Source of the DNA: Pseudomonadota bacterium
GTDB lineage: Bacteria > Pseudomonadota > Gammaproteobacteria > Xanthomonadales > Xanthomonadaceae
Reading direction: 5' to 3'
Length of the DNA stretch: 9,889 bases
Assembly (NCBI GenBank): GCA_023423855.1
Contig: JAFAEU010000058.1
Location: forward strand, 1 to 9,889
In this document: one piece after another, positions 1 to 9,150 of the stretch
Numbering within the stretch: the stretch's first letter is position 1
How the letters are laid out: each line of letters begins with the position of its first letter
Translations under genes and position numbers: made by a program
The notes under the pieces: generated by a model
Database searches by the model: none
Told to the model about the DNA's origin: nothing
The model's input: only the letters and a program-made list of their open reading frames with translations

Positions 1-62
1 CGCTGAAGCAGGCCGCCATCGCCCAGCGCGCCACCGTCTGGTGCGGCGGCTGCCAGCGCTGA
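1..62 (+). CDS. mutM: Formamidopyrimidine-DNA glycosylase (MutM/Fpg), C-terminal end only
   Basis: Only the last 19 codons are inside the window, read in the frame starting at base 3 and ending with TGA at 60-62. They encode a tail containing AQRATVWCGGCQR. The pattern AQRAT followed by C-x2-C-Q-R/K at the extreme C-terminus is the second half of the zinc finger that closes MutM proteins (in E. coli, AQRAT then C-x2-CQK). MutM excises oxidised purines such as 8-oxoguanine and nicks the strand; the zinc finger binds DNA. The related endonuclease VIII (Nei) ends in a similar W-C-x2-C-Q, so it is the main alternative, but the AQRAT stretch favours MutM. Identification rests on fewer than 20 residues. 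Confidence 0.6.
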   Translation, partial: LKQAAIAQRATVWCGGCQR

Positions 63-103
63 CCGCCGCCCGGCCTTCCGGCGCCGACCGCGCGGCTTCG
101 CGG

Positions 104-109
104 TATAGT
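104..109 (+). promoter_or_regulatory. Putative -10 box (TATAGT) for the sigma factor gene
   Basis: TATAGT stands out in GC-rich surroundings 30 bases before the ATG at 140, which would give a leader of about 24 bases. No convincing -35 hexamer lies 16-18 bases upstream. Other genes in this window have a similar TAnAnT box at about the same distance from their starts. Inference from position and base composition only. Confidence 0.4.
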
Positions 110-139
110 CCTCGGCTTGGCCGGGGAATTCCTTGATCC

Positions 140-703
140 ATGGCCGATAGCGCCGACATCACCCTCTGGCTGGACGCCGCCCGCGGCGGCGATCGCGGCG
201 CGCTCGACCAGGTCCTGGCGACGCTGTACCAGGAGCTGCACAGCATGGCCCGGCGGCAACTGTCGGGCCAGATGGGGCAGACGCTGGACGCCACCGCCCT
301 GGTGCACGAGGCCTACCTCAAGCTGATCGGCCGGCGCGAGATCCAGTTCGACGACCGCGCCCACTTCTTCGCCTACGCCGCCTCGGCGATGCGCAGCGTG
401 GTGGTCGACTACGCCCGCCAGCGCCTGGCGCAGAAGCGCGGCGGCGACCTGCACCGCGTCACCGACCTGCCGCACGACATCGAGGGCGGCCTGCGCCTGG
501 ACGAGGACATGCTGGCGCTGGACGTGGCCCTGAACCGGCTGGCCGCGGTCGACGAGAAGCTCGCCCACGTGGTGGAGCTGCGCTATTTCGGCGGGCTGTC
601 GGAAGCCGAGATCGCCACCCTGCTCGGCCGCTCCGACCGCAGCATCCGCCGCGACTGGCAGAAGGCGCGGATGTTCCTGCTGGCGTCGCTGCAGGACACG
701 TGA
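140..703 (+). CDS. ECF-type RNA polymerase sigma factor, Ser/Thr-kinase-associated (ECF43/TIGR02999-like)
   Basis: A 187-residue alternative sigma factor with only regions 2 and 4. Region 2 spans roughly residues 20-95, including LVHEAYLKLI (54-63) and the -10-recognition stretch HFFAYAASAMRSVVVDYARQR (75-95). Region 4 covers about 120-185, with the helix-turn-helix LSEAEIATLLGRSDRSIRRDW. In ordinary ECF factors the segment before LV.E is acidic (DAED type) and docks on the RNA polymerase beta-prime clamp. Here it reads DATA (50-53), so Thr52 and an Ala replace the Glu/Asp pair. This arrangement is known in sigma factors of the ECF43 type, exemplified by EcfP of Vibrio parahaemolyticus, which needs threonine phosphorylation by a linked kinase. 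The Ser/Thr kinase gene follows on the same strand with no anti-sigma factor visible. The ATG at 140 is preceded by a weak GGGGAA; the family-typical N-terminus supports it. The regulon is unknown. Confidence 0.88.
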   Translation: MADSADITLWLDAARGGDRGALDQVLATLYQELHSMARRQLSGQMGQTLDATALVHEAYLKLIGRREIQFDDRAHFFAYAASAMRSVVVDYARQRLAQKRGGDLHRVTDLPHDIEGGLRLDEDMLALDVALNRLAAVDEKLAHVVELRYFGGLSEAEIATLLGRSDRSIRRDWQKARMFLLASLQDT

Positions 704-763
704 GCCGACGCGCCGCGCCGATCGTCGTGGATACATGGCTTTCGCAGGACGCGCCTCCCGATC

Positions 764-877
764 CCTGTCATTTCGACCGAAGGGAGAAATCTCCTCCTTT
801 CGCGCTCGGGATCTATTTCCGCGCCACGTGCCCGCGAACCGGATGGCGAGGTTTCTCCCTCCGGTCGAAACGACAGG
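764..877. repeat. Intergenic inverted repeat, CATTTCGACCG...GAGAAATCT family, imperfect copy
   Basis: Arms at 764-793 and 848-877 are reverse complements over 30 bases with three mismatches, separated by a 54-base centre. The arm core (CATTTCGACCG, then AGGGAGAAAT) matches the arms of the element at 7032-7110, so this is a dispersed family and not a local hairpin. The copy lies in the 265-base gap between the sigma factor and the kinase. Neither flank has a T-tract, so it does not look like an intrinsic terminator. A degenerate echo of the right arm tip follows at 882-896 (13 of 15 bases equal to 863-877). Apart from this element I see nothing supported in 704-968. Confidence 0.85.
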
Positions 878-968
878 TGGAGGTCGAAACGGCAAGGCGG
901 ACATGCCCCGCACTGCGCACGAGGACCGGAAGTGATCGCCGCGCTGCCCACGACACTTCAGTAGGCTG

Positions 969-3810
<2,842 letters not shown>

Positions 3811-3815
<5 letters not shown>

Positions 3816-3884
3816 AAGCGGTTTCAGCCACGACAGGATTCCACCCGTCGAACGTCCGGTCGCGGCTGAAACCGCTCCTGCAAG
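3811..3884. repeat. Intergenic inverted repeat, GTAG(G/A)AGCGGYTTCAGCC family
   Basis: The left arm (3811-3838, with AGCGGTTTCAGCC) and right arm (3856-3884, CCGGTCGCGGCTGAAACC then GCTCCTGCAAG) are imperfect reverse complements with a 17-base centre. The sequence resembles the GTAGGAGCGGCTTCAGCCGCGA elements that I know as abundant in Xanthomonadaceae and pseudomonads. The TAG stop of the kinase (3813-3815) is the first TAG of the left arm, so the element abuts or trims the coding sequence. No T-tract follows. Confidence 0.8.
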
Positions 3885-3930
3885 ACGACCTGTTCCGCGA
3901 CCCCGACAACTCGTTCCGCCGCCCAAACGC

Positions 3931-4030
3931 CATCCCGGCGAAAGCCGGGATCCATCTTGATCCTGATTGTCGCTTTCCGCAGAAGGAACGGAGATCAACC
4001 GCAAAATGGATCCCGGCTTTCGCCGGGATG
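3931..4030. repeat. Intergenic inverted repeat, CATCCCGGCGAAAGCCGGGATCCA family
   Basis: The 25-base arms at 3931-3955 and 4006-4030 are perfect reverse complements. Each arm is also a hairpin by itself: an 8-base stem (ATCCCGGC/GCCGGGAT) closed by a GAAA loop. The centre adds a TTGATC/GATCAA inner pairing. It lies in the convergent gap between the kinase and thymidine kinase genes. The same family recurs at 6888-6979 with a compensatory stem change. No T-tract adjoins, so termination is not shown. The rest of 3816-4077 holds only the neighbouring element at 3811-3884 and linker. Confidence 0.9.
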
Positions 4031-4077
4031 ATGAGACCTTGGGCTGCAAGACTGAAAGTGGTTGACTCGAAAACGCC

Positions 4078-4701
4078 CTAGTCCAGCGGCAACGGCGGCT
4101 GCAGCAACTCGATCCGCCCCTCCCCGCGCGAAATCCGCTTGAACTCCGCGCGACTCACCGACACGTAGCGCTCGTTGCCGCCGATCTCGACCTGCGGCCC
4201 CTCGTGCACCGCATAGCCCTTGTCGTCGACGCGCACGGTCATCGTCGCCTTGCTGCCGCTGTGGCAGATGGTCTTGATCTCGCTCAGTTCGTCCGCCCAG
4301 GCCAGCAGGTACTGGCTGCCCTCGAACAGCTCGCCGCGGAAATCCGTGCGCAGGCCGTAGCACAGCACCGGCACGCGCAGCGCGTCGACCACTTCGCCCA
4401 GCTGCCAGACCTGCCCCTTGGTCAGGAACTGCGCCTCGTCCACCAGCACGCAATCGAGCCTGCCGCGCGCCTCGATGTCGCGCGCAACCAGCGCCTGCAG
4501 GTCGTCGCCGCGTTCGAAGGCGACGCCCTCGGCCTGCAGCCCGATCCGCGACGCCACCATGCCGCTGCCGGCGCGATGGTCCAGGCGCGGGGTGAGGATC
4601 AGCGTGCGCATGCCGCGCTCGCGGTAGTTGTGCGCCGACTGCAGCAGGGTCGTGGTCTTCCCGGCGTTCATCGCCGAGTAGTAGAAGTAGAGCTTGGCCA
4701 T
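4078..4701 (-). CDS. tdk: Thymidine kinase, with degraded zinc site
   Basis: A 207-residue cytosolic enzyme that phosphorylates thymidine to dTMP in nucleoside salvage, close in length to the E. coli enzyme (205). It has the P-loop SAMNAGKTT (9-17), the DEAQFL motif (88-93) whose Glu89 is the catalytic base, [15 protein letters not shown] (115-129) and the substrate-lasso end GGNERYVSV (174-182). In E. coli the lasso is anchored by a zinc ion bound by three cysteines and a histidine. The matching positions here are Cys146, Ser148, Ser183 and Glu186, so three of four ligands are missing although the surrounding sequence is well conserved. The gene is divergent from rep and convergent with the kinase gene. 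The start has a poor Shine-Dalgarno; a GATAAA box only eight bases upstream hints at a leaderless or nearly leaderless transcript. Confidence 0.95.
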   Translation of the reverse strand: MAKLYFYYSAMNAGKTTTLLQSAHNYRERGMRTLILTPRLDHRAGSGMVASRIGLQAEGVAFERGDDLQALVARDIEARGRLDCVLVDEAQFLTKGQVWQLGEVVDALRVPVLCYGLRTDFRGELFEGSQYLLAWADELSEIKTICHSGSKATMTVRVDDKGYAVHEGPQVEIGGNERYVSVSRAEFKRISRGEGRIELLQPPLPLD

Positions 4702-4709
4702 GGCGCCAG

Positions 4710-4715
4710 TTTATC
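4710..4715 (-). promoter_or_regulatory. Possible -10 box (GATAAA) for tdk
   Basis: On the minus strand GATAAA (followed by CT) lies eight bases before the tdk ATG in an otherwise GC-rich segment. If used, transcription would begin at or within a few bases of the start codon. No clear -35 box is present. Position-based inference only. Confidence 0.25.
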
Positions 4716-4723
4716 GATCCGCC

Positions 4724-4772
4724 CCGGGGTTTGCCGTGGCGCGCCTTCAGGCGCTCCCACGGCAATCCCCGG
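4724..4772. repeat. 49-base hairpin between tdk and rep
   Basis: Arms 4724-4739 and 4757-4772 (CCGGGGTTTGCCGTGG against CCACGGCAATCCCCGG) pair with one mismatch, and the centre contains a second stem, GCGCCT (4741-4746) with AGGCGC (4749-4754) around a two-base loop. On the minus strand it reads CCGTGGGAGCGCCTGAAGG, resembling the GTGGGAGCGCC-type extragenic palindromes of xanthomonads. There is no T-tract. It sits in the divergent promoter region, so it would be at the upstream edge of both transcripts. Confidence 0.75.
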
Positions 4773-4787
4773 ACCTGCCGCGGCCTG

Positions 4788-4793
4788 TAGAAT
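4788..4793 (+). promoter_or_regulatory. Putative -10 box (TAGAAT) for rep
   Basis: TAGAAT, preceded by TG in the context CCTGTAGAATGACGCC, lies 26 bases before the ATG of rep. The predicted leader is about 20 bases and has no recognisable Shine-Dalgarno. No convincing -35 box is seen, since its expected place is the edge of the 4724-4772 hairpin. Confidence 0.4.
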
Positions 4794-4819
4794 GACGCCG
4801 CTCCGCCATCGTCGTCCGC

Positions 4820-6793
<1,974 letters not shown>

Positions 6794-6830
6794 CACCCGC
6801 CGCGGCACGCGGGCGGAAGGCCACCGCCAA

Positions 6831-6898
6831 CCGGCATCCTGCCCACCCTCATCCTGCCGCCGTCACCCCATCCACCGTCATCCCATCCCGTCATCCCC
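6831..6898. repeat. Degenerate ladder of CCGTCATCCC-like units, about 14-base spacing
   Basis: Five related 10-base units begin at 6831 (CCGGCATCCT), 6846 (CCCTCATCCT), 6860 (CCGTCACCCC), 6875 (CCGTCATCCC) and 6888 (CCGTCATCCC), spaced 15, 14, 15 and 13 bases. The last is the outer tip of the inverted repeat that starts at 6888, and similarity to that tip falls off with distance from it. Confidence 0.65.
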
Positions 6899-6979
6899 GC
6901 GAAGGCGGGGATCCAGTGTCTTTTGCCGTTGGTTTGCAGGATCAAAGTCGCTGGATCCCCGCCTTCGCGGGGATGACGG
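6888..6979. repeat. Intergenic inverted repeat, CATCCCCGCGAAGGCGGGGATCCAG copy
   Basis: The 29-base arms at 6888-6916 and 6951-6979 are perfect reverse complements around a 34-base centre. Each arm contains its own hairpin, ATCCCCGC/GCGGGGAT with a GAAG loop. It belongs to the same family as 3931-4030, with one stem pair swapped G-C to C-G. The right flank carries CTTTTCC, a weak T-run that could help end the rep transcript. Confidence 0.9.
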
Positions 6980-7020
6980 CTTTTCCGGGGTTCTTCTGCC
7001 AGGAGAGAACACAACCCGGA

Positions 7021-7126
7021 AAAAGAAAAAGCTGTCATTTCGACCGCAGGGAGAAATCTCGTCTCCGTCGCAGGGAAAAGGAAGATTTCTCCCTGCGGTC
7101 GAAATGACAGGTTTGCTTTTCCGCAT
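7021..7126. terminator. Probable bidirectional terminator formed by a CATTTCGACCG inverted repeat
   Basis: Arms 7032-7059 and 7083-7110 are perfect 28-base reverse complements (core CATTTCGACCGCAGGG) around a 23-base centre. Read on the minus strand, the stem is followed directly by CTTTTTCTTTT from the A-rich bases 7021-7030, an intrinsic-terminator arrangement for yceH. On the plus strand the stem is followed by GTTTGCTTTTCC, a weaker T-rich run that could serve rep. It is also a second copy of the repeat family at 764-877. Termination is inferred from structure; the repeat itself is directly visible. Confidence 0.65.
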
Positions 7127-7156
7127 CCTGGACGACGCCGGCCCGGTCGCGCGGCC

Positions 7157-7807
7157 TCAGTCCTCGCCTTCCGCCAGCAGCCGCGCCAGCTGTTCGCGCA
7201 GCATGGCCACGTCCGCCTCCAGCGCTTCGACGCGCTCCACAAGCCCCGGCGCGGTAGCAGATCGCGCATCCGCCGCGGACGCGGCTTCGGCCTGCACGCC
7301 GACATCCCCGCACAGCAGGTGCGCGTAGCGATCCTCGCGCTGCCCCGCCGCGCGCGGCAGCAGCACCGCCAGCGCGGGCGAATGCTGCGCGAGGCGTTCG
7401 AGGTGGTGACGCACGTCCTCCGCGTCGGCGAAGGCGTGCAGGCGCTCGCTGCGCGCCAGCAGTTCGTGCAGCGTCTGCGCGCCGCGCAGCAACAGCAGGC
7501 CGAGCAGCGCCACCTGCGCCCGGGGCAGGCTGAAGCACGCGTCCGCACGATGCTCGTAGCGTTCGGCGCGCGAGGAGAACACCTGCTTCGCCAGCCCCTT
7601 GCGCTCCAGCTCGCGCAGCGCGTGGTGCACGGTGCCGGGATCGAGCGACAGCACCGGCTCGCGCGCGGTCTTCTGGTTGGCCGCGGCCTGCGCGGCGTTG
7701 ACCGTCAGCGGATAGACGTCGGGCGTGGTCGCCTGCTTCTCGACCAGGCAACCCAGCACGCGCGCCTCGGCCGCGCTCAGCGGCAGGATCGTCGCATCCG
7801 CTTCCAT
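7157..7807 (-). CDS. yceH: YceH family protein (DUF480, winged-helix)
   Basis: A 216-residue protein of the conserved YceH/UPF0502 family (E. coli YceH is 215). The diagnostic segment is [21 protein letters not shown] followed by N-A-A-x2[11 protein letters not shown], then a helix-rich [13 protein letters not shown] wing and [16 protein letters not shown], the start of a second winged-helix unit; [10 protein letters not shown] ends the conserved core. The tail (about residues 180-216) is a predicted coiled coil, [24 protein letters not shown]. The family has two tandem winged helices and no established biochemical role; DNA or protein binding is plausible. In-frame ATGs lie at 7822, 7813 and 7807. 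I chose 7807 because GGAAGGG sits six bases upstream and a TATCCT box at 7845-7840 gives it a normal leader; the 7822 start would have almost none. The gene is divergent from the phosphatase gene. Confidence 0.9.
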   Translation of the reverse strand: MEADATILPLSAAEARVLGCLVEKQATTPDVYPLTVNAAQAAANQKTAREPVLSLDPGTVHHALRELERKGLAKQVFSSRAERYEHRADACFSLPRAQVALLGLLLLRGAQTLHELLARSERLHAFADAEDVRHHLERLAQHSPALAVLLPRAAGQREDRYAHLLCGDVGVQAEAASAADARSATAPGLVERVEALEADVAMLREQLARLLAEGED

Positions 7808-7839
7808 CTCCATCCCTTCCATCGTCCGGTCGATCGGGC

Positions 7840-7845
7840 AGGATA
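7840..7845 (-). promoter_or_regulatory. Putative -10 box (TATCCT) for yceH
   Basis: On the minus strand TATCCT lies 32 bases upstream of the chosen yceH start, giving a leader of about 26 bases that includes GGAAGGG. No clear -35 box is visible. Supports the 7807 start over 7822. Confidence 0.35.
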
Positions 7846-7899
7846 GCCCACGCGCCGCGTCCGGCCGGCGGCGATGCGGAGCCGGCAACGCGGCTTCGC

Positions 7900-7905
7900 T
7901 ACACT
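7900..7905 (+). promoter_or_regulatory. Putative -10 box (TACACT) for the lipoprotein phosphatase
   Basis: TACACT within TTCGCTACACTCCGG lies 31 bases before the ATG at 7937, at the same distance as the -10 candidates of the sigma factor and rep. No -35 box is evident. Confidence 0.4.
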
Positions 7906-7936
7906 CCGGCCATCCCGAATCGATGGAACACGCCAC

Positions 7937-8860
7937 ATGCGCGCAATCGCACCCGCCGCGGCCCTGCTCGCCAGCGCCTTCGTCCTGGCCGCCTGCAAGC
8001 CGACATCGTTCACCGCGCCCGACGCCGCGAAGGCGGCCGCAACCGCTCCGACCGCCGCGCCTGCGAAGCCGGACGCGGCCGGCGCCGACGACAACCTCAA
8101 CGCCGTGCTCTGGGTGCAGCGCTCGGCCGAATATCAGGCCAACGCGATCTCGCTCTTCCGCGCCGCCGCCGACCACCTCGACGCCGCGCTGGCGCAGGCG
8201 AACTGGGACGCGCTGGTGCCGGCCGAGCGCGAGCAGGCCGCGCCAGCCGCCGGCCTCGAGCCCGCGGTGATCATGGACATCGACGAAACCGTGCTCGACA
8301 ACTCGCCCTACCAGGCGCGGCTGGTCGGCAACGGGCTCGAATACGACGAGGCCACCTGGGACCAGTGGGTCGCCGAGAAGAAGGCCAAGCCCGTGCCGGG
8401 CGTGCTGGAATTCGCCAAGGCGGCCGAGGCGAAAGGCGTAACCATCCTCTACCTGTCCAACCGCGCGGTGCACCTGCGCGAGGCCACCCTCGCCAACCTG
8501 CGCGAGGCCGGATTGCCGGTGAAGGACGACAGCGTGTTCCTCGGCCTCGGCACCCACGTCGAGGGCTGCGAGCAGAACGGCAGCGAGAAGCTGTGCCGAC
8601 GCCGGCTGGCGGGCCGCGAATACCGCGTGCTGATGCAGTTCGGCGACCAGCTCGGCGATTTCGTCGAGGTCGTCGCCAACACGCCCGAGGCCCGCGCCGC
8701 GCTGCTGGAGGAGTACCGCGACTGGTTCGGCGAGCGCTGGTGGATGCTGGCGAACCCGAGCTACGGCTCCTGGGAGCCGGCCGTGTTCAACAACGCCTGG
8801 AGCGAGCCGCGGGAAGCGCGCAGGGCCATGAAGCGCGAAGCGCTTCTGGATGAAAAATGA
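7937..8860 (+). CDS. Class C acid phosphatase / 5'-nucleotidase, lipoprotein e(P4) family
   Basis: A 307-residue outer-membrane-type lipoprotein of the HAD superfamily. A signal peptide (1-19) ends in the lipobox LAAC with lipidated Cys20, followed by an Ala/Pro/Thr-rich linker (to about residue 55). The catalytic core has DIDET (Asp114 nucleophile, Asp116 acid/base), YLSNR (Ser174, motif II), Lys196 (motif III) and GDQLGDF with Asp237 and Asp241 (motif IV). The stretch [19 protein letters not shown] matches the e(P4) cap region. Relatives dephosphorylate nucleoside monophosphates, and in Haemophilus NAD breakdown products, at the cell surface, allowing nucleoside uptake; the exact substrate here cannot be read from sequence. 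The frame extends upstream to an ATG at 7874, but only the 7937 start puts the signal peptide at the N-terminus. The Shine-Dalgarno is weak (GGAAC). A salvage link with the nearby thymidine kinase is possible but they do not share an operon. Confidence 0.93.
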   Translation: MRAIAPAAALLASAFVLAACKPTSFTAPDAAKAAATAPTAAPAKPDAAGADDNLNAVLWVQRSAEYQANAISLFRAAADHLDAALAQANWDALVPAEREQAAPAAGLEPAVIMDIDETVLDNSPYQARLVGNGLEYDEATWDQWVAEKKAKPVPGVLEFAKAAEAKGVTILYLSNRAVHLREATLANLREAGLPVKDDSVFLGLGTHVEGCEQNGSEKLCRRRLAGREYRVLMQFGDQLGDFVEVVANTPEARAALLEEYRDWFGERWWMLANPSYGSWEPAVFNNAWSEPREARRAMKREALLDEK

Positions 8861-8896
8861 TCAATATCAATAATTTACACGAATCAATTTAAGGTA

Positions 8897-8925
8897 TTGC
8901 ATTAGATTCTAGCGCGCGCTAGTCT
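8897..8925 (+). promoter_or_regulatory. Sigma-70 promoter with AT-rich upstream region and palindrome over the -10
   Basis: TTGCAT (8897-8902) and TAGTCT (8920-8925) are spaced by exactly 17 bases. Upstream, 8861-8896 is strikingly AT-rich for this genome and could act as an UP element. The 14-base perfect palindrome CTAGCGCGCGCTAG (8909-8922) covers the end of the spacer and the first half of the -10, a position where a dimeric repressor would block polymerase. It is the only promoter in the window with both hexamers recognisable. Confidence 0.55.
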
Positions 8926-8931
8926 GACGCC

Positions 8932-8996
8932 CGCCACAACACAAGTCCTCCGGCCACGCCGGATTCAGCGGGAAACCATCGGTTTCCCGTTTTTTT
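8932..8996 (+). ncRNA. Candidate small RNA, about 65 nt
   Basis: Transcription from the promoter at 8897-8925 would begin near 8932 and end at the terminator at 8969-8996. The predicted RNA has an unpaired CA-rich 5' part (CCACAACACAAG), a first hairpin TCCGGC-CAC-GCCGGA (8949-8963) and the terminator hairpin with seven Us, the usual layout of Hfq-type small RNAs. A CCTCC stretch (8947-8951), able to pair with Shine-Dalgarno sequences, enters the first stem. There is no open frame of note inside. It could instead be a leader controlling the gene at 9151, but a strong terminator 155 bases before that start argues for a separate transcript. I do not recognise a known family. Confidence 0.5.
8969..8996 (+). 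terminator. Rho-independent terminator
   Basis: The nine-base perfect stem CGGGAAACC/GGTTTCCCG (8969-8977 and 8981-8989), with a three-base loop, is followed by seven Ts (8990-8996). It serves the plus strand: the phosphatase gene 108 bases upstream and, if real, the small RNA that starts between them. Confidence 0.92.
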
Positions 8997-9116
8997 CGCC
9001 TGTGTTTCCGGCCCACGGCTCTTGCCTCTTGCAGGAGCGGCGGGAGCCTTGCCCGACCCTAGGGTCAACCCCGGGTACCGGCACGCGCGGCGGCGACGTA
9101 GCGTGCGATTGTTGCA

Positions 9117-9131
9117 GGCGCGTTTCGCGCC
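9117..9131. repeat. Short hairpin just before the Shine-Dalgarno of the right-end gene
   Basis: GGCGCG (9117-9122) and CGCGCC (9126-9131) form a six-base perfect stem with a TTT loop. It ends eight bases before GGAGG (9140-9144) and could stay folded in the leader without covering the ribosome site. Such GC-only palindromes are common by chance in this composition. Confidence 0.35.
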
Positions 9132-9150
9132 GGCCTCGCGGAGGCGCGCC

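Larger units (their letters stand above)
6794..7156. other. Convergent intergenic region made almost wholly of repeats
   Basis: These 363 bases between the ends of rep and yceH hold no credible gene. They contain a ladder of degenerate 10-base units (6831-6898), the inverted repeat at 6888-6979, an A-rich linker (7013-7030) and the inverted repeat at 7032-7110. Long frames that run through here are by-products of the repeats and high GC content. Confidence 0.8.

Noticed and set aside
735..935. Small plus-strand frame in the sigma-kinase gap
   Set aside because: It is mostly a translation of the two repeat arms and has no ribosome site; a CRISPR-like reading of the repeats is also excluded because they are inverted pairs, not regularly spaced direct repeats.
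7874..7936. Longer N-terminus for the lipoprotein phosphatase from ATG 7874
   Set aside because: It would bury the lipoprotein signal peptide 21 residues inside and would start upstream of the likely -10 box.
7808..8557. Upstream extension of yceH frame on the minus strand
   Set aside because: The family N-terminus, ribosome site and -10 box fit a start at 7807; the extension is antisense to the phosphatase gene.
9028..9040. CTTGCAGGAGCGG, identical to the tip of the right arm of the 3811-3884 element (other strand)
   Set aside because: Only 13 bases match and no partner arm is present nearby; it may be a relic half-element but is too short to annotate.
9057..9064. CCCTAGGG palindrome upstream of the right-end gene
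   Set aside because: Eight bases only, no promoter or partner site beside it; chance is likely.
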